Part shown: piece after piece, positions 50,351 to 58,667 of the stretch
How positions within the stretch are numbered: position 1 is the stretch's first letter
Layout of the letters: every line of letters starts with the position of its first letter
DNA from: Novosphingobium sp.
Lineage (GTDB): Bacteria; Pseudomonadota; Alphaproteobacteria; Sphingomonadales; Sphingomonadaceae
Assembly: GCA_024236175.1 (NCBI GenBank)
Contig: JACKKY010000003.1
Coordinates: 338,444-402,443 of the forward strand
DNA: 64,000 nucleotides
Direction of reading: 5' to 3'
Notes under the pieces: model-generated
Seen by the model: the letters and a program-made list of their open reading frames with translations, nothing else
What the model was told of the DNA's origin: nothing
Databases searched by the model: none
Translations under genes and position numbers: made by a program

Positions 50351-51825
50351 CTCAGATCCTCCAGCATCAGTTTGGCGGTCGCCTTGGCGCTGCCCACCAC
50401 GCCGGGAATGCCTGCTCCCGGATGTGTGCCCGCGCCGACGAGGTAGAAATTGTGGATCTTGTCGTCGCGGTTGTGGCCGCGGAACCACGCGCTTTGCGTC
50501 AGGATCGGTTCGAGGCTGAACGCGCTGCCGTGATAGGCGTTGAGATCGAGCGCGAAATCGCGCGGCGCGTAATGAAACTTGGTGACGATCCGGTCGTGGA
50601 TGTCGGGAATCAGCCGCCGGCCCACCTCGTCGAGGATGCGCTGTTCGAGCAGCGGGCCGACCTGTTCCCAGTCGATCGGCAGCTTGCCCATGTTGGCGAC
50701 CGGGACAAGCGCGTAGAACGTGCTTTTGCCGGGCGGTGCCATCGTGGGATCGGTAACCGTAGGGTGGTGGAGATAGATCGAGAAATCCTGCGGCAGCACG
50801 CCGTGCTCGTAGATATCCTGCAGCAGACCCTCGTACCGCGGGCCGAACAGGATCATGTGGTGCGGAATGCCCGGCCAGCTTCCCTCAAGCCCGAAATGGA
50901 CGACGAACAGGCTGGGCGAGAAGCGTTTCTTGGCCAGCTTTTGCGCCATTGCCGGCCCCCTTGGCGATTCCCCCAGCAAGTCGCGGTAGCTGTGCATTAT
51001 GTCGGCATTGCTGGCCACGGCATCGAAGCGTTCCTGCCAGCCGCTCGCGGTTTCCACTTCGGACGCGCGATCGCCGATGGTGTGGATCTTCACGACCGGA
51101 TCGTGCAGCCGGATCGTGCCGCCCAGCCGTTCGAAATGCCCGGCCATGGCCGCGATCAGGCGGTTGGTCCCGCCTTTCGCCCACCACACGCCGCCGTCCT
51201 TCTCCAGCTTGTGGATCAGCGCGTAGATCGCGCTGGTCGTCATCGGATTGCCGCCGACCAGCAGCGTATGGAAGGAAAAGGCCTCGCGCAGCTTCTCGTT
51301 CTTCATGAAGCTGGAGACCATCGAATAGACCGAGCGCCAGGCCTGATGCCGCGCCAGCGCCGGCGCGGCCTTGATCATGCTCGCGAAATCCAGGAACGGC
51401 ACATGGCCGAGCCGGACGTAGCCTTCCTGGTAGACCGCCGCCGAATATTCGAGGAACTCGTCGTAGCCGGCGAGGTCTTCCGGCGCGATCTTCAGGATCT
51501 CGCGCCGCAGCGCCGCTTCTTCGTTGGAATAGTCGAAGTTGGTCCCGTCGCGCCAGTTGAGCCGGTAGAACGGGGTGACGGGCATCAGTTCGATATCTTC
51601 GGCCATGTCGCGGCCGGATGCCTGCCACAGCTCGGCAAGGCAGGCCGGATCGGTGATGACGGTCGGCCCGGCATCGAAGGTGAAGCCGTCGCGTTCCCAG
51701 TAATAGGCACGGCCGCCCGGCTTGTCGCGCGCTTCGACCAGCGTCGTGTCGACGCCGCTCGATTGCAGCCTGATCGCAAGCGCAAGCCCGCCGAAACCGG
51801 CGCCGATGACGCAGGCCCGGCTCAC
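50347..51825 (-). CDS. crtI: Phytoene desaturase
   Basis: A 492-residue FAD enzyme that desaturates phytoene to lycopene. The dinucleotide loop is GAGFGGLALA (residues 8-17) followed by VEARDKPGGRAYYWE; the C-terminal signature is YLVGAGTHPGAGIPGVVGSA. The start is GTG 51825, overlapping the crtY stop as GTGA; the very long open frame upstream is a shadow of crtY. It lies between crtY and the LOG gene with overlaps on both sides. Confidence 0.95.
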   Translation of the reverse strand: MSRACVIGAGFGGLALAIRLQSSGVDTTLVEARDKPGGRAYYWERDGFTFDAGPTVITDPACLAELWQASGRDMAEDIELMPVTPFYRLNWRDGTNFDYSNEEAALRREILKIAPEDLAGYDEFLEYSAAVYQEGYVRLGHVPFLDFASMIKAAPALARHQAWRSVYSMVSSFMKNEKLREAFSFHTLLVGGNPMTTSAIYALIHKLEKDGGVWWAKGGTNRLIAAMAGHFERLGGTIRLHDPVVKIHTIGDRASEVETASGWQERFDAVASNADIMHSYRDLLGESPRGPAMAQKLAKKRFSPSLFVVHFGLEGSWPGIPHHMILFGPRYEGLLQDIYEHGVLPQDFSIYLHHPTVTDPTMAPPGKSTFYALVPVANMGKLPIDWEQVGPLLEQRILDEVGRRLIPDIHDRIVTKFHYAPRDFALDLNAYHGSAFSLEPILTQSAWFRGHNRDDKIHNFYLVGAGTHPGAGIPGVVGSAKATAKLMLEDLR

Positions 51826-53012
51826 GCGGCGCTTTCCAGCGGAGCCAGCGGCCTGCCCATGCCGGCAAGGCTTGCAAGGGCAGAGGAGATCGGCACCGGC
51901 GGCTTGCCGGCAAGGATGCGCAGCGCGTCGGCCGGCGTCGAGCGCCCGGCATAGAAGCGCTCGATCAGCGGTTGGGGCAGCCGGTAGAAGCGTTCCAGCA
52001 TCCTGTAGCGCTGTTCGGGTCTGGCGGCCGCGAACAGCATCTTGGTCAGCATCCGGTAGAAACTCCCTCGCCCCCAGTGCGCGCGGGCCCAAGCATAGCT
52101 TGCCCCGGCCAATGCCGCACCCGAAAGATCGGGCAGGCTGCAAATATGCCGGGCAAGGCGGACGGCGTCGGGCAGCGAATAGCTGGTCAGCGGGTGCAGC
52201 AGCGCGGCGCGCGTTCCCGCCCGCGCGGGGCCTTCGCCGCCGCCGCCGGGCCAGAAGGCGGCAAAATCGCCCGAGCCGATGACCGGCAGTACGCCCGTCT
52301 CCTCGCGCGTGACTTCGGCCACTGTCCAGCCCCGGCCAGCCGCATAGTCGGCGATCCGCTGTCGCAGCGCCGGAACATCCAGTCCGGCTCCGTCGGCGTA
52401 ATAGGTGTCCTCGACGAACACCTCGCTGTCGGAAAACGGCAGGCAATAGACGAAACGGTATCCGTCGAGCTGCGCTACCCGCGCGTCCATCACGACCGGC
52501 CGGGAGAGGCCGTGCGGGCGCTCGAGCCGCAGCATCTGGCCGACGAATTTCTGCCAGCCGCCGGCCATGTGCGGCAAGGCCGGTGCGCCCCTTGCATCGA
52601 TGACCGCCCCGGCTTCGAGCTTGCGCCCGTCGGCCAGCAGCGCGCGGTTTCGCTCCACGCGGGAGACCTGTACGCCGGTCAGCAGAGCCTCTTCGGGCAG
52701 AGCCTCGCGCAAGGCCGCGTCCAGACGTTCGCTGGCGATGCTGCGATAGGCCGTGGTCAGGGACCGTGAGTGGCCGGGGAAGTGGACGTCGTATCCGTCC
52801 CAGCGCGCGGTCACCAGCGGTTCGACCAGCCATTCGTTTTCCGCTGCGATGTCGCTGGCGAAGGAGGACCACACATGGTTGCCTCCGAAGCACGTGCCGC
52901 CTTCTACAATCGTCACGCGCAGTTCCGGCCGGAGCTTCGCCAGCGCCAGCGCGATCAGGCCGCCTGCCAGCCCGCCGCCGATGACGGCGATGTCGATGTC
53001 GCGCTTGTGCAT
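51822..53012 (-). CDS. crtY: Lycopene beta-cyclase
   Basis: A 396-residue flavoprotein cyclising lycopene to beta-carotene. The FAD loop is IAVIGGGLAGGLIAL (GGGLAG, 12-17); the CrtY-type segments GGNHVWSSF, VIDARG, and FVEDTYYAD are present, and RAALLHPLTSYSLPDAV near residue 275 is typical. The start MHKRDID was chosen as the first residue matching the family; the longer frame lies in the divergent promoter region. It heads the carotenoid operon. No crtZ, crtG or crtE is in the window. Confidence 0.93.
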   Translation of the reverse strand: MHKRDIDIAVIGGGLAGGLIALALAKLRPELRVTIVEGGTCFGGNHVWSSFASDIAAENEWLVEPLVTARWDGYDVHFPGHSRSLTTAYRSIASERLDAALREALPEEALLTGVQVSRVERNRALLADGRKLEAGAVIDARGAPALPHMAGGWQKFVGQMLRLERPHGLSRPVVMDARVAQLDGYRFVYCLPFSDSEVFVEDTYYADGAGLDVPALRQRIADYAAGRGWTVAEVTREETGVLPVIGSGDFAAFWPGGGGEGPARAGTRAALLHPLTSYSLPDAVRLARHICSLPDLSGAALAGASYAWARAHWGRGSFYRMLTKMLFAAARPEQRYRMLERFYRLPQPLIERFYAGRSTPADALRILAGKPPVPISSALASLAGMGRPLAPLESAA

Positions 53013-53082
53013 CGTGGGAAGCCTTAGAGCCTTGCCCGATGGCCCGCAACGTTGCCTCTTGGCTTGCCCCGGCGCATGCGGC

Positions 53083-53643
53083 ATGTCGCTGGCGATGAGC
53101 GCAGTCTTCACCGTTTGCGATGCCGTCTTGTCGGACGCGCCGGCAATCGCCGAAATCTATGCGCATCACGTCCTGCACGGCGTCGCCACGTTCGAGATCG
53201 AGCCGCCGGGCGCCGAAGAGATGGCCGCTCGCATGGTCAGGCTGCGCGATGCCGGGAGCCCCTGGCTGGTGGCGCGCGAGGAGGGCGGCGACGTGCTGGG
53301 CTATGCCTATGCCGGCCAGCTCGGGCCGCGCGCGGCCTATCGCTTCGCTTGCGAGGACAGCATCTATCTGCGCCACGACCGGCTGGGGCTCGGGATCGGC
53401 AAGGCGCTGCTCTCCGCGCTGATCGACGTGGCCGGGGCGAGCGGGTTCCGGCAGATGGTCGCGCTGATCGCGGCGGCGCCCGGAACCCGGCCGGCATCGC
53501 TGGCGCTTCATGCCCGCGCGGGTTTCTCGCCTTGCGGCACGCTCGAAGCGGTCGGACGCAAGCACGGCCGCTGGATCGACGTGCATTACATGCAGCGTCC
53601 GCTTGGCGAGGGCAGCCGGACCGCGCCGCGGCAGGAGCCGTGA
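53083..53643 (+). CDS. GNAT acetyltransferase (phosphinothricin acetyltransferase-like)
   Basis: A 186-residue GNAT protein. Early blocks APAIAEIYAHHVLHGVATFE and WLVAREEGGDVLGYAYAG match the Pat/YwnH group; the acetyl-CoA loop is LGLGIGKALLSALI, followed by LHARAGFSPCGTLEAVGRKHGRWIDVHYMQR, cut here only for description. These enzymes acetylate phosphinothricin, methionine sulfoximine or related amino acids. ATG 53095 is an alternative start. It is divergent from crtY and translationally coupled to the next gene (TGATG). Confidence 0.88.
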   Translation: MSLAMSAVFTVCDAVLSDAPAIAEIYAHHVLHGVATFEIEPPGAEEMAARMVRLRDAGSPWLVAREEGGDVLGYAYAGQLGPRAAYRFACEDSIYLRHDRLGLGIGKALLSALIDVAGASGFRQMVALIAAAPGTRPASLALHARAGFSPCGTLEAVGRKHGRWIDVHYMQRPLGEGSRTAPRQEP

Positions 53644-54230
53644 TGCCGGGGCTGCTCCCGAACCGCCGGGCGGCGGCGGCGACGCTGCTGATCTCGGCCT
53701 ATGCGGCGCTGATCCTCTTCGCCATGCGGCGCACGCCGATCTGCGAATGCGGCACGGTGAAGCTGTGGCACGGGCTGGTGCAATCGCCTGAGAACAGCCA
53801 GCACATCGCCGACTGGTACAGCTTCAGCCACGTCATCCACGGCCTGCTGTTCTATGCCGCGGCGCATCTGCTGTGGCGCAGGTGGCAGCTGTTCGGCGGC
53901 GCGCCGGCGGGCTGGGCGCTGCCGATCGCCGTCGCCCTGGAAGCGAGCTGGGAAGTGCTCGAAAACTCGCCGATGATCATCGATCGTTACCGCGAGGTGA
54001 CGGTGAGCTGGGGCTATTCGGGGGATTCTATCGTCAATTCGATGGCGGATATCGGCTGGATGGTGGCGGGTTTCCTGCTTGCCAGCCGCCTGCCGGTCTG
54101 GGCGAGCGTGGCGCTGTGCATCTTCTTCGAGCTGTTCACGCTATACTTCATCCGCGACAACCTCGCGCTCAATGTGCTGATGCTGGTCTGGCCGGTGGAA
54201 GCCGTCCGCCAGTGGCAGGGGATGGGCTGA
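53643..54230 (+). CDS. DUF2585 (UPF0314) membrane protein
   Basis: A 195-residue membrane protein matching the alphaproteobacterial DUF2585 family: ICECGTVKLWHG, QHIADWYSFSHVIHG, ALEASWEVLENSPMIIDRYR and GDSIVNSMADIGWMVAGF are its conserved blocks. Five hydrophobic helices are visible. Function is not known for the family. The ATG shares one base with the acetyltransferase stop. Confidence 0.88.
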   Translation: MPGLLPNRRAAAATLLISAYAALILFAMRRTPICECGTVKLWHGLVQSPENSQHIADWYSFSHVIHGLLFYAAAHLLWRRWQLFGGAPAGWALPIAVALEASWEVLENSPMIIDRYREVTVSWGYSGDSIVNSMADIGWMVAGFLLASRLPVWASVALCIFFELFTLYFIRDNLALNVLMLVWPVEAVRQWQGMG

Positions 54231-54297
54231 ATATCCGGGCAAGATCCGCAACAATCGCGGGTTTGACGCGTTGGAAAACAATATGCAGGGAAATTTG

Positions 54298-55143
54298 ATG
54301 CGCAATCATGCACTTCTCGCCGGCATTGCCGCGTTGCTGGTGCCCTGCGCGGCCGCGGCCCAGACCGCCGTCGCGCCCGAGGATACCGCGCTCGACGGCG
54401 ATTACCTCACGGTGGGCGTCGGTGCGATCTACGGACCGAGCTACGAAGGCTCGGACGATTCGGTCGTCACGCCGATCCCGGTGGTGATGGGCAAGCTCAA
54501 GGGCATAGAGATCACCCCCCGGCCGGGCGGCGCGGCCTTCAACCTGCTTCCCGACGATAAGGACACCAAGGTCGGCTTTTCCTTCGGCCCGGTCGCCACC
54601 TATTCCGGCAACCGCCACAGCCAGATCGAGGACCCGGTGGTGCGTTCGCTCGGCAAGCTCGACGCGGCCTTTCACCTGGGCGCGAACGCGGGAGTGACCG
54701 TCTACCGGCTGCTCCACGACTACGACAGCCTGACCGCCTCGGCCGATGTCAAATGGGATGTGGCGGGTGCGCATGGCGGCATGATCGTCACGCCCCAGAT
54801 CAGCTATTTCACGCCGCTGAGCCGGGGTGCGATCGTCACGCTCAACGTCAACGCCAAGCATGTCGACGACGACTATGCCGACTACTACTACACCGTGTCG
54901 GCCGACCAGAGCACCGCCAGCGGCCTGCCGCAATTCGATGCAAAGGGCGGCTGGGCAAGCGTGGGCGCGGGCTTCCTTGCGGGATACGACCTTGACGGCA
55001 ACCTGCTCAACGGCGGCGCCGCGCTGTTCCTGCTGGGCAGCTACAGTCGCTTGCTGGACGATGCGAAGCGCACGCCTTTCACCTCGATCCGGGGCGATGC
55101 CGATCAGTGGCTGATCGGTGCGGGCCTGGGATACACGTTCTAG
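54298..55143 (+). CDS. MipA/OmpV family outer membrane protein
   Basis: A 281-residue beta-barrel with a signal peptide (HALLAGIAALLVPCAAAAQT) and the MipA/OmpV pattern YLTVGVGAIYGPSYEGSDDS, VTPIPVVMGKLKGIEITPRPG cut by turns, and the C-terminal strand LIGAGLGYTF ending in Phe, required for barrel assembly. The ATG at 54298 has AGGGAAA six to ten bases upstream; earlier ATG/TTG codons are less well placed. MipA-type proteins act as scaffolds or minor porins. Confidence 0.88.
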   Translation: MRNHALLAGIAALLVPCAAAAQTAVAPEDTALDGDYLTVGVGAIYGPSYEGSDDSVVTPIPVVMGKLKGIEITPRPGGAAFNLLPDDKDTKVGFSFGPVATYSGNRHSQIEDPVVRSLGKLDAAFHLGANAGVTVYRLLHDYDSLTASADVKWDVAGAHGGMIVTPQISYFTPLSRGAIVTLNVNAKHVDDDYADYYYTVSADQSTASGLPQFDAKGGWASVGAGFLAGYDLDGNLLNGGAALFLLGSYSRLLDDAKRTPFTSIRGDADQWLIGAGLGYTF

Positions 55144-55253
55144 CCAGGCCTTTTGCGGCCCCGGCCAAGGTGAATCCGTCAATTGATTTGGACGCTCGGG
55201 CTCTTCGCGCGCGGGACGAACGGGCTAAGGGCTGCGGCATAAAGGAGAACACC

Positions 55254-56555
55254 ATGGCAGAAGACAATCCATCATCGACCGTCATGAAGGCCGGCGTCGA
55301 TGACGCCAAGTGGTACTGGCTGGCAGAAGGCTGGGCGCCCGGCGGCCATATCCGCGAAGTCGATTTCGAAGCCAACCAGCGCGGCGTGGACCCGCTGTTC
55401 GAGGGCATCAAGATCGTCGATTGCGACACTCACTTCACCGAACCGGCGGATATGTGGATCTCGCGCGCGCCGGAAGGCATGAAGGACAAGATGCCGCATG
55501 TGAAGCGCATCGACAACGCCGACCAGTGGTTCGTGGGCGACAGGCATTTTGGTTCGATGGGCGGCAACGTCATCGCCAAGGACGGCAACAAGCTGCTCGG
55601 CCGGCTGGCGTTCCAGAACTACGACCAGATCAATCCCGGCTCCTACAGCGTCAAGGAACGGCTGCAGGACATGGACGCCATGGGCGTCTGGGCGCAGATC
55701 TGTTTCCAGAACGGCGGCGTCACGCAGGTCGGCTCCCTGCTCGGTCTCAACGACGAGCCGCTGGCGATCGCCATCACCGAAATCTACAACGACGCCTGCA
55801 AGGATCGCATGGACGAATCCGGCGAACGCATCTGCGGCATGGGAACCCTGCCCTATTGGGACAGGGATATCATGAACAAGGAGATGCGCCGCATCGTCGA
55901 CATGGGCCTCAAGGGCATCACGCTGCCCGACCGCCCCGAGCGCGTCGAAAGCTCCAGCCCCTATCTCGGGCCGGACGGCAAGGTCTCGCCGTTCTGGGAG
56001 GAAGTGTTCGACATCTGCAATTCCACCGGGATGTCGCTGAACTTCCACCTCAACGCGTCGCTCGATGCCAACTCCGCGATCTGGGACAACCTCGGCTTCG
56101 ACCAGAAGCTGCCGATCCATGCGGGGCTGCATCACATCGGCTGCTGCGCGACCATGGCGAACTTCATGGTCTCGGGCCTTCTCGACAAATATGAAGACCT
56201 GAAGATCGGCCTCATCGAAAGCGGCATGGGCTGGGTGCCCTTCTGGCTCGAGGCGATGGAGCACCAGCTCGACGAGTTCCGCACTTTCGAGAATCGCGGT
56301 CTCAAGCGCCGGCCGAAGGAATACTTCGCGAAGAACTTCTGGGTTTCGTTCTGGTTCGAGAACTACGCGCCGACGAAACTGCTCGAGGACATCGGCGTCG
56401 ACCGGGTGATGTTCGAAACCGACTACCCGCACCCGACCTCGCTCTATCCGGGCGTGCAGGACAAGCTCGTTGAAACCATCGGCGGATATGACTACGAGAT
56501 CCGCAAGAAGGTGCTCGAACGCAACGCGGCGACGCTCTACAATTTGTCGATCTGA
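55254..56555 (+). CDS. Metal-dependent amidohydrolase (amidohydrolase_2 family)
   Basis: A 433-residue amidohydrolase of the ACMSD-like group. The N-terminal metal motif is IVDCDTHFTEP (Asp56, Asp58, His60), the central histidines are in LNFHLNASL and HAGLHHIGC, and FETDYPHPTSLYPG holds the late aspartate. Relatives hydrolyse or decarboxylate aromatic and cyclic acids. AAAGGAG lies seven bases before the ATG. It stands alone; a strong hairpin and a REP arm follow it. Substrate unknown. Confidence 0.87.
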   Translation: MAEDNPSSTVMKAGVDDAKWYWLAEGWAPGGHIREVDFEANQRGVDPLFEGIKIVDCDTHFTEPADMWISRAPEGMKDKMPHVKRIDNADQWFVGDRHFGSMGGNVIAKDGNKLLGRLAFQNYDQINPGSYSVKERLQDMDAMGVWAQICFQNGGVTQVGSLLGLNDEPLAIAITEIYNDACKDRMDESGERICGMGTLPYWDRDIMNKEMRRIVDMGLKGITLPDRPERVESSSPYLGPDGKVSPFWEEVFDICNSTGMSLNFHLNASLDANSAIWDNLGFDQKLPIHAGLHHIGCCATMANFMVSGLLDKYEDLKIGLIESGMGWVPFWLEAMEHQLDEFRTFENRGLKRRPKEYFAKNFWVSFWFENYAPTKLLEDIGVDRVMFETDYPHPTSLYPGVQDKLVETIGGYDYEIRKKVLERNAATLYNLSI

Positions 56556-56590
56556 CGACAACCGGAACATTCTCAGGGAGAGGATGTCGG

Positions 56591-56612
56591 CGGCGGGGCG
56601 AAAGCCCCGCCG
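56591..56612 (+). terminator. Strong GC hairpin after amidohydrolase gene
   Basis: CGGCGGGGC (56591-56599), tetraloop GAAA, GCCCCGCCG (56604-56612): a perfect 9-bp stem 36 bases after the stop. T-run absent but CTTGTCGTTT follows. Confidence 0.6.
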
Positions 56613-56624
56613 CTTGTCGTTTGG

Positions 56625-56649
56625 GGTTCCCGCTTTCGCGGGAATGACG
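56625..56649. repeat. Single REP arm, family A
   Basis: Inverted copy of the family A arm seen at 23414-23441: it contains CCCGC-TTTC-GCGGG and ends GGAATGACG. Only one arm is visible, between a convergent gene pair. Confidence 0.65.
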
Positions 56650-56670
56650 ATCCGGGAAGATGACCGTGCT

Positions 56671-57747
56671 CTATCCCAGCGCCGCCGCGATCGCCTTGCC
56701 GCAGGCTTGCGTATCGGCGCTGCCGCCCAGGTCGGCGGTGCGGCCCGCAGGCGTCGCCAGCACATCCTCGATGGCGCCTACGACCGCTGCGGCGGCTTCT
56801 GCCTCGCCGAGGTGATCCAACATCATCGCTGCCGACCAGACCTGGCCGACCGGGTTGGCGATGCCCTGTCCCGCGATGTCCGGGGCCGAGCCGTGCACCG
56901 GTTCGAACAGCGAGGGATGCTTGCCGCTCGGGTTGATGTTGCCCGAAGGCGCGATGCCGATGGTTCCGGCGCAGGCCGGCCCGAGGTCCGAGAGGATGTC
57001 GCCGAACAGGTTGGACGCCACGACCACGTCGAAGCGCTGCGGGTTGAGCACGAACTGCGCGGTGAGGATGTCGATGTGATACTTGTCGTGGGTCACGCCG
57101 GGATAGTTCGCGGCCATCTCCACCACCCGCTCGTCCCACCAGGGCATGGTGATGGCGATGCCGTTGGACTTGGTGGCGGAGGTCAGGTGCCGGCGGGGGC
57201 GTTTGCTCGCAAGCTCGAAGGCGTAGCGCAGCACCCGGTCGACGCCGGTGCGGGTCATCACCGTTTCCTGGATCACGATCTCGCGCTCGGTCCCGGCGAA
57301 CAGGTGCCCGCCGACCGAGGTGTATTCGCCTTCGGTGTTCTCGCGCACGATCCAGAAATCGATGTCGCCCGGCTCCCGCCCGGCGAGCGGGCAGGGCACG
57401 CCGGGCATCAGCCGGACCGGCCGCAGGTTGACGTACTGGTCGTATTCGCGGCGGAACAGCAGCAGCGAGCCCCACAGCGAGATGTGATCGGGCACCGTCT
57501 CCGGCCAGCCGACCGCGCCGAAGAAAATGGCGTCGGGATTGCCGATCCGCTCCTGCCAGTCTTCCGGCATCATCCGCCCGTGCGCCGCGTAATAGTCGCA
57601 GCTGGCGAAATCGTGCCACTGCTGCTCCAGCGTGAAGCCGAAGCGGGAAGCGGCGGCCTCCAGCGCACGGATGCCTTCGGGCATCACTTCCTTGCCGATC
57701 CCGTCGCCGTCGATGACGGCGATCGTGTAGTTCCTCTTGTCGTTCAT
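56671..57747 (-). CDS. Tartrate/D-malate dehydrogenase (isopropylmalate dehydrogenase family)
   Basis: A 358-residue NAD-dependent beta-decarboxylating dehydrogenase, TtuC/DmlA type. Signatures are IAVIDGDGIGKEV, FFGAVGWPETVPDHISLW, NLRPVRLMPGVPCPL, FWIVRENTEGEY, and the metal aspartates in NLFGDILSDLGP; the NAD site is EPVHGSAPDIAGQGIANP. The GAVGWP segment and the CPL loop distinguish it from LeuB. It oxidises tartrate or D-malate with decarboxylation. It follows the uracil-DNA-glycosylase-like gene by 39 bases on the same strand. Confidence 0.92.
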   Translation of the reverse strand: MNDKRNYTIAVIDGDGIGKEVMPEGIRALEAAASRFGFTLEQQWHDFASCDYYAAHGRMMPEDWQERIGNPDAIFFGAVGWPETVPDHISLWGSLLLFRREYDQYVNLRPVRLMPGVPCPLAGREPGDIDFWIVRENTEGEYTSVGGHLFAGTEREIVIQETVMTRTGVDRVLRYAFELASKRPRRHLTSATKSNGIAITMPWWDERVVEMAANYPGVTHDKYHIDILTAQFVLNPQRFDVVVASNLFGDILSDLGPACAGTIGIAPSGNINPSGKHPSLFEPVHGSAPDIAGQGIANPVGQVWSAAMMLDHLGEAEAAAAVVGAIEDVLATPAGRTADLGGSADTQACGKAIAAALG

Positions 57748-57786
57748 TCCCGCCTTTCGGTGCCGGTCCAGATGCGCGCCTGTCTG

Positions 57787-58377
57787 TCAGACTTCCAGCG
57801 CGTCCGCCACCTTGCGGCGCAACACCGGCAGCACCTCGGCTTCGAACCACGGGTGTTTCGCCATCCACAGCCGCGATCGCCACGCCGGGTGGGGCAGGGG
57901 GAACAGCCCGTCGGGCATGGCCCCGAAATTGCGCACCGCCTCGGTCATGGAAGGGCGCAGCGCGCGCGGCAGGTAGGCGCCTTGCGCATACTGGCCGACC
58001 AGCAGCGTCAGCCGCAGCCCGGGCATGCCGTCCAGCAGCGGCTCGTGCCACAGCGGCGCGCATTCCTTGCGGGGCGGCAGGTCGCCGCCGTTGCCCTTGC
58101 CGGGATAGCACAGCCCCATCGGCACCAGCGCCACCTGCCCGGGATCGTAGAAGCGCTCGCGATTCAGCCCCAGCCAGCCGCGCAGCCTCTCGCCGCTGTC
58201 GTCGTCCCACGGCACGCCGCTCGCATGCACCCGGCTGCCCGGCGCCTGCCCGATGATCACGATCCGCGCGCCGCTTCCCGCCTGCACGATCGGCCGGACC
58301 CCGTGCGGGAGATGCGCCTCGCAATGGCGGCAGGCGCGGATGTCGTTCAGCAGCGGGAAGAGCGGATCGTCGGGCAT
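57787..58377 (-). CDS. Uracil-DNA glycosylase family protein
   Basis: A 196-residue member of the UDG superfamily. Motif A is VIIGQAPGSRVHASGVPWDD, motif B-like LFPLPHPAWRS, and an N-terminal CRHCEAHLPHG holds a CxxC pair that may bind a metal cluster as in family 4/5 enzymes, though other cluster cysteines were not evident. The usual catalytic acid of motif A is not obvious, so activity on uracil is unproven. The start MPDDPLFPLL has no strong site; a longer frame begins 14 codons earlier, inside a palindrome. Confidence 0.8.
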   Translation of the reverse strand: MPDDPLFPLLNDIRACRHCEAHLPHGVRPIVQAGSGARIVIIGQAPGSRVHASGVPWDDDSGERLRGWLGLNRERFYDPGQVALVPMGLCYPGKGNGGDLPPRKECAPLWHEPLLDGMPGLRLTLLVGQYAQGAYLPRALRPSMTEAVRNFGAMPDGLFPLPHPAWRSRLWMAKHPWFEAEVLPVLRRKVADALEV

Positions 58378-58393
58378 GAAAGTAGCGTTTCTG

Positions 58394-58406
58394 GCGGAAA
58401 TTCCGC
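58394..58406. promoter_or_regulatory. 13-bp palindrome upstream of diguanylate cyclase
   Basis: GCGGAA, A, TTCCGC: a perfect dyad 17-29 bases upstream of the glycosylase-like start and next to the long hairpin. It may be an operator for the minus-strand unit. Confidence 0.4.
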
Positions 58407-58410
58407 GTTG

Positions 58411-58476
58411 TATTGGCAAGATAACTGCCAGTCCCGGGGTGTTATCGGGCCATTCTGGCAGGTATTTTGGCCAATA
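58411..58476. repeat. Long inverted repeat, predicted 66-nt hairpin
   Basis: Left arm 58411-58431 and right arm 58455-58476 pair over about 20 of 22 positions, with one bulged base and two mismatches. The outer ends are TATTGGC and GGCCAATA, the inner ends CTGCCAG and CTGGCAG. In the 23-base spacer CCCG and CGGG can add a further stem. It lies in the gap between the glycosylase-like gene and the diguanylate cyclase. The remaining 190 bases to the cyclase ATG are AT-richer and contain no gene. Confidence 0.6.
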
Positions 58477-58667
58477 ATTCTCATTGGTGTCGAGAAATGC
58501 CGGGAGAAATCGCGGTAAATCGTGACGAACTCGGGGTGATTCCCATCTACAAAATTTGCCATGTCTTAACCAATTTTAAGCCGTCGCTGGCTACTTTCGA
58601 TCAATCGCGAGTGGCGGGATGCATTCGCCTGGAAAGCCCTTGTAGGAATATTGGCCAGACGCGGAAA

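Noticed and set aside
50347..53586. A single 1079-residue frame covering crtI and crtY
   Set aside because: The part before GTG 51825 is the out-of-frame complement of crtY; crtI and crtY are separate genes overlapping by GTGA.
57787..58377. Calling this gene a proven uracil-DNA glycosylase (udg)
   Set aside because: The fold motifs are there, but the catalytic acid and the full set of cluster cysteines were not found, so only the family name is used.
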